A DNA stretch of 64,000 nucleotides from Nonlabens dokdonensis DSW-6 (GCF_000332115.1 NC_020156.1:992001-1056000); one strand, 5' to 3'; numbered from the stretch's first letter, positions 52,400 through 62,647 are shown. The notes: a model not told the origin generated them from the letters alone. Made by a program: numbers and translations.

Positions 52400-54703
52400 C
52401 TAAGCATTTACGAGTTGTGGTTCTAAAGTAACAGTCTCACCATTAATAATAACATCTTGAGGCGTTTTCCCTTCTAATGTTATGGTAGTACCAGTTTTGG
52501 CTATTTGAACATTTAAAATCTGGTTTCTAAAATTGATTTTGAAACTGAAACTATTCCACTGTTCTGGCAACTTTGTTGTAAAACTAGGCTTGTCATCTAC
52601 AATTTGCAGGCCTCCAAAACCTTCTACAATACTCATCCAGGTTCCAGCCATACTTGTTATGTGACAACCTTCTTCTACTTCTTTATTGTAATCGTCTAAA
52701 TCAAGACGAGAAGTTCTAAGATAGAATTCATAAGCCTGATCCATACGATCTAGCTTTGCTGCCTGAATACTGTGTACACATGGAGAAAGAGAGCTTTCAT
52801 GAACGGTTAATGGCTCATAAAAGTCGAAGTTTTTTGCCAGTTCTTCTTTACTGAAGTGATCTTCAAAAAAGTAAAAACACTGAAGGACGTCGGCTTGTTT
52901 TATATAACAACTTCTCAAGATGCGATCCCAAGACCATTTTTGATTAATGGGTCTGTGTTCCTTAGGTAAATCAGATACAGGTATAATCTCTTTATCTAAG
53001 AAACCGTCTTGCTGTAGGTAAACACCTAGTTCTTTATCAAATGGCTCGTGCATATTATCTGCCACTTCTTTCCATGCTCCTATTTCTTGATCTGTAAGCT
53101 CAGTTTTAGCAATAATTCTATCATAATCTGCTTTATGATCTGCTTTTACTTTGTTGATGTTTTCTACAGCATAGTTGATACACCATTTTGCTAAATAATT
53201 AGTATACCAATTATTGTTTACGTTGTTCTCATACTCGTTAGGACCGGTAACACCAAGAATCATGTACTTCTTAGCTCGTTGTGAATAGGTTGCTCGCTGG
53301 TGCCAGAATTTTGCAATGGCAATCATTACTTCTAGTCCCATTTCTGGAATATAGCTGTAATCACCAGTATATCTTACGTAATTATATATGGCAAAAACCA
53401 TTGCCCCATTACGGTGAATTTCTTCAAAGGTGATTTCCCACTCGTTGTGAGATTCTTCTCCATTCATGGTAACCATAGGATATAGAGCAGCTCCAGAAGA
53501 AAATCCTAGTTTCCCAGCATTTTCAACGGCCTTGTCTAGCTGCTCATATCTATATCTTAATAAATTACGTGCTACTTGTTGATCTTTTGTAGCCATGTAG
53601 AACGGAATACAATATGCTTCTGTATCCCAATAAGTAGAACCTCCATATTTTTCTCCAGTAAATCCTTTTGGACCTATGTTTAATCGAGAATCCTTACCTA
53701 AATATGTTTGATTCAATTGGAAGATATTGAAGCGTATTCCTTGTTGTGCTTTCAGGTCGCCGTCTATTGTAATATCTGCCATGGCCCAAATTTGCGCCCA
53801 TGAATCTGCTTGCAATTTAACTAATTTTTCATAACCTTCTTCTGTCGCTCTTTGGAGAACTGCTTTTGCCGCTGACTGAAGCGTTAGATGGTTGTGGTTT
53901 AAGCTAGAAACATAACCTGCGTATTTTCTAAGAGTTACGCTTTCGCCTTGAGCGATATCACAAGCTGCCTTATGTCTTACGACGGTATTATTTTGATCAA
54001 AATGATCTGCATATTGAACATGCTCACCGTTTTTGAGAAGCTCAGACTGCATGAAAGTAGTCACGTAAAAGTTAGTTTTATTAGTACGACTGCGCACCAT
54101 ACCTTGATGACCATCAGAAACTACATCTTCAATTTCCCAAAAGGCATCATCCCAATTGGTATCTTCATTTGTAATCCCACCATCTACATAGGGTTGAAAC
54201 GATATTCTCATGTCGCCTTTAACCGCAGTGACCTTATAGTTGATTACTGCAAGTTCATCAATTTCAAGACTCATGAACCTACGAGCGATAACTTTTATAG
54301 CCTTTTCTTCTGAAAAATGAGCTATAAAAGTACGCTCTAACCAGCCTTCTTTCATGTTTAATTCAAGACGGTAATCGGTTACTTCTTGTACAGTTGCCAG
54401 ATCTAGTTCTTCTCCATCTACAAAAACATCGATACCGATGAAATTAGGCGCATTAAGAACTTTTGCAAAATATTCTGGATAACCGTTTTTCCACCATCCT
54501 ACTCGAGTTTTATCTGGATAATAAACGCCCGCTACATAACTTCCTTGAAAAGTTTCACCTGTATATTTTTCTTCAAAATTAGCTCGCTGACCCATGGCTC
54601 CATTACCTATAGAGAAGAGACTCTCACTAGATTTTACTTGAGATGGTTTCCATCCTTCTTCAATGATAGACCACGCGTTTGGTATGATATATTCTTGATT
54701 CAT
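52400..54703 (-). CDS. GH65 maltose (or related disaccharide) phosphorylase
   Basis: The 767-residue cytoplasmic protein has the GH65 layout: an N-terminal beta-sandwich (SLFSIGNGAMGQRANFEE), then an (alpha/alpha)6 barrel with GEKYGGSTYWDTEAYCIPFY and the general acid Glu490 in TGPNEYENNVNNNWYTN. The C-terminal part carries HITSMAGTWMSIVEGFGGL, a phosphate-binding HxTSxxxxW region. The beta-phosphoglucomutase gene starts directly upstream with no gap, so maltose phosphorolysis to glucose and beta-glucose-1-phosphate is the likeliest reaction. Trehalose or kojibiose specificity cannot be excluded by sequence alone. Confidence 0.94.
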   Translation of the reverse strand: MNQEYIIPNAWSIIEEGWKPSQVKSSESLFSIGNGAMGQRANFEEKYTGETFQGSYVAGVYYPDKTRVGWWKNGYPEYFAKVLNAPNFIGIDVFVDGEELDLATVQEVTDYRLELNMKEGWLERTFIAHFSEEKAIKVIARRFMSLEIDELAVINYKVTAVKGDMRISFQPYVDGGITNEDTNWDDAFWEIEDVVSDGHQGMVRSRTNKTNFYVTTFMQSELLKNGEHVQYADHFDQNNTVVRHKAACDIAQGESVTLRKYAGYVSSLNHNHLTLQSAAKAVLQRATEEGYEKLVKLQADSWAQIWAMADITIDGDLKAQQGIRFNIFQLNQTYLGKDSRLNIGPKGFTGEKYGGSTYWDTEAYCIPFYMATKDQQVARNLLRYRYEQLDKAVENAGKLGFSSGAALYPMVTMNGEESHNEWEITFEEIHRNGAMVFAIYNYVRYTGDYSYIPEMGLEVMIAIAKFWHQRATYSQRAKKYMILGVTGPNEYENNVNNNWYTNYLAKWCINYAVENINKVKADHKADYDRIIAKTELTDQEIGAWKEVADNMHEPFDKELGVYLQQDGFLDKEIIPVSDLPKEHRPINQKWSWDRILRSCYIKQADVLQCFYFFEDHFSKEELAKNFDFYEPLTVHESSLSPCVHSIQAAKLDRMDQAYEFYLRTSRLDLDDYNKEVEEGCHITSMAGTWMSIVEGFGGLQIVDDKPSFTTKLPEQWNSFSFKINFRNQILNVQIAKTGTTITLEGKTPQDVIINGETVTLEPQLVNA

Positions 54704-55366
54704 TTATTTGTTCTTACTTAGTAGTATATTGATATAATCTTGAGGCATATCTGTAAAGTGTGCAAAAACTTCATCTGCCTCATTTAAAATAGACTGATCT
54801 CCTAATCCTATAGAAATCATTCCTGCAGTATTTGCTGCTTGTACTCCTGCGACGCTGTCTTCAAAAACAACGCTCGCTTGTGGATTATAGCCTAACTGAT
54901 CGCATGCGTTTAAGAAAACTTCTGGATCTGGTTTTGCTTTAGTAACATTGGTTCCATCTACAATGACGTCAAAAAGATCCTTAATCCCTAATTTCTCTAA
55001 AATAGGTCGCGCATTTTTACTTGCACTTCCTAAGGCTATAGGTTGTTCTTTTGCTTTGAGTTCTAGTAGAAAATCATGAACTCCTGGAAGTATGTCGTTA
55101 ACGTCCAATGTTTTTATAAGCTCTAGATATTCTTCGTTTTTCTGATCCATTTTGGCTTGAAAAACTTCTGGAGAAACTTCTTTATTTCCCCACTCAAGAA
55201 TTTTCTTCAAAGAGTTAACACGAGAAACTCCTTTAAGCTGTTCGTTTTCTTCTTCTGTAAAATTGATATCGAGAGAAGCTGCGAGACGCTGCCAAGCTAC
55301 AAAATGAAACTTTGCTGTGTCAACGATAACTCCATCGAGGTCAAATATGAATGCTTTTTTATTCAT
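54704..55366 (-). CDS. pgmB: Beta-phosphoglucomutase
   Basis: A 220-residue HAD-superfamily protein with FDLDGVIVDTAKFHFVAW (nucleophile Asp and acid Asp at about residues 9-11), the cap-domain RVNSLKKILEWG, LGSASKNARPILEKLG (Ser/Lys motifs) and VVFEDSVAGVQAANTAG. These are the PgmB signatures. It converts beta-glucose-1-phosphate from the GH65 enzyme to glucose-6-phosphate. Its start overlaps the end of the MFS gene by eight bases, and it abuts the GH65 gene. Confidence 0.94.
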   Translation of the reverse strand: MNKKAFIFDLDGVIVDTAKFHFVAWQRLAASLDINFTEEENEQLKGVSRVNSLKKILEWGNKEVSPEVFQAKMDQKNEEYLELIKTLDVNDILPGVHDFLLELKAKEQPIALGSASKNARPILEKLGIKDLFDVIVDGTNVTKAKPDPEVFLNACDQLGYNPQASVVFEDSVAGVQAANTAGMISIGLGDQSILNEADEVFAHFTDMPQDYINILLSKNK

Positions 55367-56804
55367 TCTCTAAAACTGGCTGATACATGATCGCCTTTTT
55401 GTTAGTTATTAATAAATTTGAAAATGCTGCAATGACTAAGAAAATTCCAGCGATAGTCATAGCGTGTATAGATTCTTCTCCTATTAGATTGTGTAAAAGC
55501 ACAACGCCACCTACTGCAGCAATAATTTGTGGAATTACAATAAACATATTGAAAACTCCCATCATCAATCCCATTTTTGAGGACTCCACAGAACTAGATA
55601 GCATAGCATAAGGCATAGATAATATGCTTCCCCATGCAATTCCTATCAAAGAAAAAGAAATGTATAGATTATCTGGTTCTCCTGGGCTGTAAAACATATA
55701 TAAAAATCCTAAAGCTCCCAGAAATAAACTCGCCATGTGAATGTACTTTCTATTGATGGCCTTGAATGAGGTATAAAATGTCAGTAATAATGCAAAAAGC
55801 ATTGAAGTTAGTCCATAGATTCCCATTTTAGAACCTACATCATCACTAGCTTCATTATAGGCTTTATCTGCTGTTTTATAATCTGCAGCAGATTGATCGT
55901 TTAAAAATAAAGTAACACGATCTGCATCAAGAATAGGTTCTCCAGCGTCATCCAGTTGTGCGTATTCTACAATATCCGGTTTTGGCGCATCATAAATATG
56001 AGTGGTAAGTGCAGGGTTTGCAAGAGTCCACATAGCAAAAAATGCAAACCAAGAAAAGAACTGTACCACACCTAATTTTTTCATTATGGTAGGCATCAAT
56101 GCATAAGTTCCCATAATAGTTTCCAGCATTCCTTTCTTTTCTTCAGGCTCACCTGCATCATCAAAAGCTGCCATTTCTTCTGGCGAATACTCTTTAGTGG
56201 TAAAAATAGTTACTAGAATTGAGGTAATAAAAACAAATGCTCCTACACCAAAGGCAACTTTTACCGAATCTGGAACAACTCCTGGAGCAGCTTCATTAGA
56301 AATCTCTAAAGTATTATTCACCCATTTAGGTAAGTTACTTGCTACCCATGTTCCTACTCCTATTATTAAAGTTTGAACAACAAATCCGTAACTACGTTGT
56401 GATTCTGGAAGTTTATCTGCAACTAGAGCTCTAAAAGGCTCCATAGAAATATTTATGGATGCGTCAAGAACTAGAAGTAAACCAGCTGCCATCCACACTT
56501 CTGAAGAATACGGCATGAATAATAGAGCAATGGAACTAAGTATTGCACCTATCAAAAAGAAAGGACGACGACGACCTAGTGTTTTGTGCCAAGTATGATC
56601 ACTTAAATACCCTATTATAGGTTGCACAATAAGACCAGCAAGTGGTGCGGCAATCCATAACAGTGGAATATCATCCTTAGCAGCTCCTAAAGTCTCAAAA
56701 ATACGAGACATGGTTGAGCCTTGTAAGGCAAAACCAAACTGAATACCCAGAAATCCGAAACTCATGTTCCAAATATTCCAGAAACCTAACTTAGGCTTTT
56801 GCAT
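55359..56804 (-). CDS. MFS sugar transporter, maltose/sucrose (SLC45/GPH-like) type
   Basis: The 481-residue protein has about 12 membrane helices with SLC45-like motifs: GFLGIQFGFALQGSTMSRIFETLGA at the start, PIIGYLSDHTWHKTLGRRRPFFLIG (the RRRP loop motif) and DASINISMEPFRALVADKLP. A long central loop (about residues 205-315) includes an acidic PEEMAAFDDAGEPEE stretch. It is first in the minus-strand pgmB-GH65-GH97 operon, so proton-coupled maltose uptake from the periplasm is the likely role. Confidence 0.9.
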   Translation of the reverse strand: MQKPKLGFWNIWNMSFGFLGIQFGFALQGSTMSRIFETLGAAKDDIPLLWIAAPLAGLIVQPIIGYLSDHTWHKTLGRRRPFFLIGAILSSIALLFMPYSSEVWMAAGLLLVLDASINISMEPFRALVADKLPESQRSYGFVVQTLIIGVGTWVASNLPKWVNNTLEISNEAAPGVVPDSVKVAFGVGAFVFITSILVTIFTTKEYSPEEMAAFDDAGEPEEKKGMLETIMGTYALMPTIMKKLGVVQFFSWFAFFAMWTLANPALTTHIYDAPKPDIVEYAQLDDAGEPILDADRVTLFLNDQSAADYKTADKAYNEASDDVGSKMGIYGLTSMLFALLLTFYTSFKAINRKYIHMASLFLGALGFLYMFYSPGEPDNLYISFSLIGIAWGSILSMPYAMLSSSVESSKMGLMMGVFNMFIVIPQIIAAVGGVVLLHNLIGEESIHAMTIAGIFLVIAAFSNLLITNKKAIMYQPVLENE

Positions 56805-56842
56805 ATCGTTATTTTTTTAATGACGATAAGCCTTATGACTTA

Positions 56843-56878
56843 TCAAAACTTATTGTGTGTGAAGAAGATAAGTTTTGA
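56843..56878. repeat. Inverted repeat between lacI-type and MFS genes
   Basis: TCAAAACTTAT (56843-56853) and ATAAGTTTTGA (56868-56878) are 11-base perfect complements with a 14-base loop. The element lies after the regulator gene and before the transporter start. It lacks a T-tract; a weak terminator or an operator for the MFS operon is possible. Confidence 0.55.
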
Positions 56879-56924
56879 AATCTGGATAAAGATATAACTT
56901 TATACAGAACTGTAAAATTAAAAT

Positions 56925-57944
56925 TTATGGAGTAGATTCCCTTTCTACTAAAGATGTTTTTACGATAACGGTTTCGTAGCTTTCATTATCGTGGTCACTA
57001 GATTCCAGCTTCTCAATAAGTTTTGCGGCAGCAATTCCTCCCATTTCTTCACCCTTTTGCCCTATTGTTGTTAAAGTAGGGCTGGCATATTTAGAAAGGA
57101 TTCCGTCGGTAAAAGCAACAATAGCAACATCTTCCGGTATTTTCTTACCTAACTTTTGAATAGCTTTGCTTGCAGTCACAGCAAACAATTCATTTACCGC
57201 TACCAGCGCATCAAAATCATTATCAGCGATAAATTGTTCTATTTTTTGTTCACATCTATCTATGTCTTCAATTTTCAAAAATTGGTGATCATGAACTTCA
57301 AAGCCACGTTGTTGTAGCGCCTGACTGAAACCTTGAGAACGCAATCTTCCTACATTCACATAATCTACAGTACTTATTATCCCTAATTTATTTTTCCCCT
57401 TCCTTAATAAAAACTCTGTAGCTTCATGTCCAGCGGCGACATCATCTATAATAATTTTATCGCAAGGTATATCGTTTGAGACACGATCAAACATAACGAT
57501 AGGCATCCCTTGATTAGTCACCTCTCTAAGGTGGTGAAAATCTTGCTTCTCCATAGTTTCCTTAGAAAGACTCATTATAAAACCATCAATACTACCGTTT
57601 GCAAGCATTTCCATGTTCACGACTTCCTTATCAAAACTCTCACCTGACAAAGTAATAATCACCTGATAGCCTTTTTCATTTGCTACTCGTTCCACCCCAG
57701 ATATAACGGTTGCAAAGAAATGATGCACAATTTCTGGAATTATAATCCCTATTTTTTTTGTCTTCTGATTTTTAAGACTTAACGCAATACTATTAGGCTT
57801 GTAGTTAAACTCTTTGGCATATTTCTTAATTTTCTCTCTCCTTTCTTCACTTATTTCATGAGAGTCCCGCAAAGCCTTAGAAACAGTTGATATAGATACA
57901 TTTAAATCTTGAGCTATCTTCTTTAACGTGATCTTTTGAGCCAT
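56925..57944 (-). CDS. LacI-family regulator of the maltose locus
   Basis: The 339-residue protein has a LacI helix-turn-helix (ITLKKIAQDLNVSISTVSKALRDSHEISEERREKIKKYAKEFNYKPN) with hinge helix IALSLKNQ. A periplasmic-binding-like effector domain follows (IGIIIPEIVHHFFATVISGVERVANEKGYQVII ... FTDGILSKYASPTLTTIGQKGEEMG). It is divergent from the SusC gene and upstream of the transporter and phosphorylase genes. A 14-bp CGAAAACGTTTTCG dyad 80 bases upstream is a plausible binding site. Maltose as effector is inferred from context. Confidence 0.92.
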   Translation of the reverse strand: MAQKITLKKIAQDLNVSISTVSKALRDSHEISEERREKIKKYAKEFNYKPNSIALSLKNQKTKKIGIIIPEIVHHFFATVISGVERVANEKGYQVIITLSGESFDKEVVNMEMLANGSIDGFIMSLSKETMEKQDFHHLREVTNQGMPIVMFDRVSNDIPCDKIIIDDVAAGHEATEFLLRKGKNKLGIISTVDYVNVGRLRSQGFSQALQQRGFEVHDHQFLKIEDIDRCEQKIEQFIADNDFDALVAVNELFAVTASKAIQKLGKKIPEDVAIVAFTDGILSKYASPTLTTIGQKGEEMGGIAAAKLIEKLESSDHDNESYETVIVKTSLVERESTP

Positions 57945-57977
57945 TATAACTTAGATTAATTAGATGGATGATTATCT

Positions 57978-57993
57978 CGCTTTCGCGAAAGTG
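57978..57993. repeat. 16-bp palindrome, copy 17 (one mismatch)
   Basis: One substitution near the right end. It is located in the lacI/susC divergent promoter region, 31 bases from the LacI-type operator. Confidence 0.9.
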
Positions 57994-58023
57994 AAGATAC
58001 TACAAATTTAAGCTACGAAAAGC

Positions 58024-58037
58024 CGAAAACGTTTTCG
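58024..58037. promoter_or_regulatory. LacI-type operator in the susC/lacI divergent region
   Basis: CGAAAACGTTTTCG is a perfect 14-bp dyad with a central CG, the form typical of LacI/CcpA-family sites. It is placed about 100 bases upstream of the SusC start and 80 upstream of the regulator start. Confidence 0.75.
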
Positions 58038-58135
58038 TAGAATATCATTGAGAAAATCTTTTCTTAACATTTAGTTTACATAATTTTACGGCGTGTGAGA
58101 AGAAGACAACACTAACTAATAATTAAATCAAAGAA

Positions 58136-61018
58136 ATGAATCAAAAATTCAAAGCAGTTTTACTGTTATTTTTATTGCCCTTTTTCGCATTTGCGCAAAG
58201 TGTAATTACTGGTACGGTCCTAGAATCAAACGGTCTTCCAGCTTTAGGAGCTACTGTAGCGGTTAAAGGAACATCTAACGGTACTTCAACAGATTTTGAT
58301 GGGAATTATACATTAAATAATGTCCCAGAAGATGCGGTTATTGTGTTTTCTTTTGTTGGATATGTAACACAAGAAATCCCTTATACTGGTCAATCGACTA
58401 TTAATATAACCTTAGAGGAAGATGCTTCTGAACTAGAAACTATAGTTCTTATAGGTTATGGTAGTATCAAAAAAGAAAACGTAACCGCTGCACAAACAAC
58501 AGTAAGTGATGAAGAGTTTAACAAAGGTGCTATCACTTCTCCTGGACAGCTATTAGCTGGTAAAGCAGCCGGTGTTCAAGTTACAGCTGCCTCTGGACGT
58601 CCTGGTGATGGGCCAGTAATAAGAGTTCGTCCTGGATCGACCCTAAGTGGTAATTCAGATGCACTATATGTAGTTGATGGAGTGCCATTAGATCAACGTA
58701 ATGCCAACTTAAACTCTATCAACCCAGCAGATATTGAATCTTTTACAATTTTGAAAGATGCGAGTGCTACTGCTATTTACGGTAACAGAGCCTCTAATGG
58801 TGTAGTGCTTATAACTACTAAAAAAGCTAAATTAAACAGCGACCTTAAAGTAAGTTACAATGTTCAATTTGCAGTTGAACAAGTAGATAATTACACAGAA
58901 GTTTTAACTGGTGATGAATTTAGACAATTAGTTGCCGACCAAGGCAGAGATACTTCCATATTGGGAACTGCAAATACAGACTGGCAAAATGAAATTTACC
59001 AAAATGGTACAAGGTCTATACATAGTCTAGTTTTAGAAAAAGGATATGAAACAACCTCTATAAGAGCTTCTTTAGGTTATAACAATGAAAATGGTATCCT
59101 TCAAAAGTCTGGTTATGAAAGGGCTAATTTAGGACTTAACATACGTCAGAATTTTTTAAAGGGAGATTTAAGATTGACGTTTACCTCTCAACTGGCGCAA
59201 GAAGAAAGGAGATTTGCTGATGAGGGAGCAATAGGATCTGCTGTCGTGTTTGATCCTACGCAATCAATTTTCAATAATACCGGAGAATTCGGTGGTTTCT
59301 TTGAATACACAAACAATACTGGACCAGAGCCTAATGCTCCTCGCAATCCTTTAGGGTTATTGAATAGCTTAGATGCTCAACAAGATAATGTTCAAGCAAG
59401 GTTAAATATGAACGCTGCATATAATATTCGTCAAGTTCCTGGTTTGAAATTTACAGGTAATGCTGGATTTGATTACAATGAATATGATGGTTATTCTATT
59501 AGAGACCGTGATTCTGGAGCTGGTTTTCGTGGAAACAACAGAAGTTTTAATGAAGGTTTTAGAAGAAACCAATTGTTAGATGGAAAATTTGATTATAAGA
59601 AAACTCTTGAGACGTTTAAAACTGATATGACTCTTACTTTAGGTGGAAGTTATCAAGAATTCTTAAGACAAGATACTGGCAGGTTTTCAGCTAACAATGA
59701 ATTGCAAGAAAGTCCTATTAATATTGATGAATCTGCTTTAGTTACCGCGTTTGCGAGAGCGTCCTTTGATATTAATGATTTATATGTTTTATCCGCTTCA
59801 GCTTCGCGTAACGGTAGTTCTAGATTTTCTGAAAATAACAGATGGGCCAACTTCTACGGAGCGAGTGGTGCCATCAAACTTACCAATACAGACTTTGTAC
59901 AAAACAGTGGTTTCTTATCTCAATTAAAGCTGCGTGGAGGTTTTGGTCAGACAGGTCAACAAGATATCGATGCATCATTTGCATTTTTATCAGTTTTTAC
60001 TCCAGGACAGCCACAAGCAGCTGTTCAATTTGGTAATGAATTTGTAACAACTATACGTCCTGAAGGGGCAATAGACCTTAAATGGGAAACAACAGACCAA
60101 TGGAACGCTGGTATCGATTTAGGTTTCTTTGGCGATCGTATAACAGGTAGTGTAGATGCCTTTTACAGAGAAACTAGCGATCTACTATTGTTTGGTCCTC
60201 TTCCAGCAGGTGGTTTAGAAAATGGTAGTCTGCAAAATGCAGGTTCTACTTTGAGTAGAGGTATCGAAACAACCATTGCAGCAAAAATAATTCAATCTGA
60301 GAATATAAACTGGACTGTTTCTGGAAATGCAACTGTTCAAGAAATAGAAATTACAGATCTTGCTGGTGCTGAAAATGCACCTGTCCAAGTAGGAGGGATT
60401 TCTGGAGGTGTAGGTAATAATATACAAGAATGGGCAGTAGGTGCAGACCCTACTTCTTTTCATGTTTTCCGTCAAGTTTATGATCAAGATGGAAACCCTT
60501 TAGACGGTGTTTACGTAGATACTAATGGAGATAACATTTTAAATGATGCAGATCGAGTTAGATATAAGAAAGCTAATCATGATGTTTATTTTGGTTTCAC
60601 TTCAAATTTTAATTATAAAAACTTTGATATGAGCTTTACATTTAGAGGTGCTGCTGGAGGATACAACTACAATAACATTGCTTCTAACGCAGCAAACTTT
60701 GGTAGTACTTTTCCAACGAATACTCAGAATCCGTTATATTTAAATGCGCCTGTCGATATTCAGAATACTAATTTTTCTCAACAACGTTTTTTCTCTGACT
60801 ACTACGTTCAAAAAGCTGACTTTATAAAACTAGATAACCTATCGTTAGGTTATAACTTTCCAGGCGACAAAGTAGACATAAGAGCCTCTGTTACTGGAAC
60901 TAACTTATTTACAATTACTGATTATGAAGGTGTAGATCCAGAAGTATTCGGTGGAATAGATAACAATCTTTTTCCTCGCACTAGAGGGGTTATATTTGGA
61001 TTAGGATTTAATTTTTAA
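58136..61018 (+). CDS. SusC-like alpha-glucan TonB-linked transporter
   Basis: The 960-residue protein has a signal peptide (ending FFAFAQ), a carboxypeptidase-D-like domain (VITGTVLESNGLPALGATVAVKGTSNGTSTDFDGNYTL), and a plug with LLAGKAAGVQVTAASGRPGDGPVIRVRPGSTL, DALYVVDGVPL and IESFTILKDASATAIYGNRASNGVVLITTK. The barrel ends GVIFGLGFNF. It imports maltooligosaccharides with the SusD-like protein encoded 12 bases downstream, energised by TonB/ExbBD encoded elsewhere. A degenerate palindrome-like stretch (AFARA, about 59756) lies inside. Confidence 0.96.
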   Translation: MNQKFKAVLLLFLLPFFAFAQSVITGTVLESNGLPALGATVAVKGTSNGTSTDFDGNYTLNNVPEDAVIVFSFVGYVTQEIPYTGQSTINITLEEDASELETIVLIGYGSIKKENVTAAQTTVSDEEFNKGAITSPGQLLAGKAAGVQVTAASGRPGDGPVIRVRPGSTLSGNSDALYVVDGVPLDQRNANLNSINPADIESFTILKDASATAIYGNRASNGVVLITTKKAKLNSDLKVSYNVQFAVEQVDNYTEVLTGDEFRQLVADQGRDTSILGTANTDWQNEIYQNGTRSIHSLVLEKGYETTSIRASLGYNNENGILQKSGYERANLGLNIRQNFLKGDLRLTFTSQLAQEERRFADEGAIGSAVVFDPTQSIFNNTGEFGGFFEYTNNTGPEPNAPRNPLGLLNSLDAQQDNVQARLNMNAAYNIRQVPGLKFTGNAGFDYNEYDGYSIRDRDSGAGFRGNNRSFNEGFRRNQLLDGKFDYKKTLETFKTDMTLTLGGSYQEFLRQDTGRFSANNELQESPINIDESALVTAFARASFDINDLYVLSASASRNGSSRFSENNRWANFYGASGAIKLTNTDFVQNSGFLSQLKLRGGFGQTGQQDIDASFAFLSVFTPGQPQAAVQFGNEFVTTIRPEGAIDLKWETTDQWNAGIDLGFFGDRITGSVDAFYRETSDLLLFGPLPAGGLENGSLQNAGSTLSRGIETTIAAKIIQSENINWTVSGNATVQEIEITDLAGAENAPVQVGGISGGVGNNIQEWAVGADPTSFHVFRQVYDQDGNPLDGVYVDTNGDNILNDADRVRYKKANHDVYFGFTSNFNYKNFDMSFTFRGAAGGYNYNNIASNAANFGSTFPTNTQNPLYLNAPVDIQNTNFSQQRFFSDYYVQKADFIKLDNLSLGYNFPGDKVDIRASVTGTNLFTITDYEGVDPEVFGGIDNNLFPRTRGVIFGLGFNF

Positions 61019-61030
61019 AAAAGCAATAAA

Positions 61031-62629
61031 ATGAAAATGTACAAAACAATTATCTTTTTGTTTCTTGGAATGCTTGCTTTTACCGCGTGTGATGAAGCAC
61101 TTACGGTAGAGCCGAGTGATAACCGAGTGACAGAAGCAGAGCTATTTCAAGACCCTGCTACTTACCGCGGTATTATCGCAAAAGCTTATGCTGGTCTAGC
61201 CGTAGGCGGACAAGCTGGTGGTGATGGTGATGCAGATATTTCTGGAATCGACGGCGGATTCTCTAACTACCACAGATTATACTGGAACATGCAAGAGCTT
61301 ACTACTGATGAAGCCATTATAGCATGGAATGATGGTACAATTAAAGATTTACATGGACACGTTTGGACTGACGGTAACGAATTTATCAACGCTATGTTTT
61401 CTAGAATAAACTATCAAATAGCTGTATGTAATGAGTTCCTAGAGCTAAGTACAGACGCTAAGCTAGACGAATATAATATTCCTAATGACATAAGAGCTAG
61501 TGTTGCAGAATATCGCGCGGAAGCTAGATTCTTAAGAGCTTACTCTTACTATCATGGTATGGATCTTTTTGGAAAAATGCCTTTCAGAGAAGCAGGTTAT
61601 GACCCAGCAGTGTTGCCAGAAGTTAAAAATCGCGCAGAATTGTTCGAGTATATTGAATCCGAATTGCTAGCTATCGAAGATGATATGGTAGATGCAAGAA
61701 TGAATGAATATGGACGTGCAGATAAAGCAGCTGTATGGATGACTCTTGCTAAAATTTATTTAAACTCTGAAGTTTATACAGGTACTGCAAGGAATACAGA
61801 GGCGATCACACAACTCAATAAAGTTATTACTGCTGGCTATACTGTACCAAGTGTTCCTTACGCTTACAGCTTCTATGCAGACAACAATCGTAACGGAGCT
61901 GAAAGTGAATTTATCTGGACAATTAACTTTGACGGTTTAAACACTCAAACCTTTGGTGGAACAACTTATTTAACTCATGCACCAGTAGGTGGTAGTATGG
62001 ACCCTACTGAGTTTGGAATCAACGGTGGTTGGGGTGGTATTAGAACTACACCAGAATTTGTTGAATTATTTCCAAACGAAGAAAATTCTGCTGACATGAG
62101 AGAGACGTTTTATACGGACGGACAAACTAAAGAGATTCCAGATGTTGGACAATTTACTGATGGATTTGCAATTCAGAAATTTAAAAATATTAACGTTGAT
62201 GGAACACCTGGAAGTGATTCGGTTGGAGACTTTGTAGATATTGATTTTCCTGTTTACAGATTGTCTGACGCTTACTTGATGTATGCTGAAGCAGTTGTAA
62301 GAGGTGGCTCTGGCGGTGACCTTAATACTGCAGAGAGTTATATCAACCTAATACGAGAAAGAGCTTATGGCGACACGTCAGGAAACATATCTGCTGGACA
62401 GATTGACTTACAATTTATTATCGATGAAAGAGCTAGAGAGTTACATTGGGAATCTCATAGACGTCAAGACTTGATACGTTTCAATCAATTTAGCTCAAAC
62501 AAAGTTTGGGCATGGAAAGGAAACGTACCTAGTGGTACGGTTACAGCACCGTTTAGAAACCTGTTACCTATCCCTGCACAAGAACTAAATCAAAATCCTA
62601 ATCTACAACCACAAAACACTGGTTACTAA
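61031..62629 (+). CDS. SusD-like surface glycan-binding lipoprotein
   Basis: The 532-residue lipoprotein (signal MKMYKTIIFLFLGMLAFTAC) has SusD landmarks: LTVEPSDNRVTEAELFQDPATYRGIIAKAYAGLA, YRAEARFLRAYSYYHGMDLFGKMPF (TPR-like, with the RAEARFLRAYsYy motif), and the C-terminal INLIRERAYGD ... IDERARELHWESHRRQDLIRF. It forms the lid over the SusC barrel and binds starch-type oligosaccharides. An ATG at 61037 is an alternative start. Confidence 0.95.
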   Translation: MKMYKTIIFLFLGMLAFTACDEALTVEPSDNRVTEAELFQDPATYRGIIAKAYAGLAVGGQAGGDGDADISGIDGGFSNYHRLYWNMQELTTDEAIIAWNDGTIKDLHGHVWTDGNEFINAMFSRINYQIAVCNEFLELSTDAKLDEYNIPNDIRASVAEYRAEARFLRAYSYYHGMDLFGKMPFREAGYDPAVLPEVKNRAELFEYIESELLAIEDDMVDARMNEYGRADKAAVWMTLAKIYLNSEVYTGTARNTEAITQLNKVITAGYTVPSVPYAYSFYADNNRNGAESEFIWTINFDGLNTQTFGGTTYLTHAPVGGSMDPTEFGINGGWGGIRTTPEFVELFPNEENSADMRETFYTDGQTKEIPDVGQFTDGFAIQKFKNINVDGTPGSDSVGDFVDIDFPVYRLSDAYLMYAEAVVRGGSGGDLNTAESYINLIRERAYGDTSGNISAGQIDLQFIIDERARELHWESHRRQDLIRFNQFSSNKVWAWKGNVPSGTVTAPFRNLLPIPAQELNQNPNLQPQNTGY

Positions 62630-62647
62630 TTTAATACATATCACAAA

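Noticed and set aside
53938..53955. Palindrome-like CGCTTTCGCCTTGAGCG in the GH65 gene
   Set aside because: The right half does not match, so it could be chance or a decayed site; not counted.
59755..59771. AFARA-coding GCGTTTGCGAGAGCG in the maltose SusC gene
   Set aside because: Several mismatches to the palindrome, and FARA-type sequence is common in SusC barrels; treated as native protein sequence.
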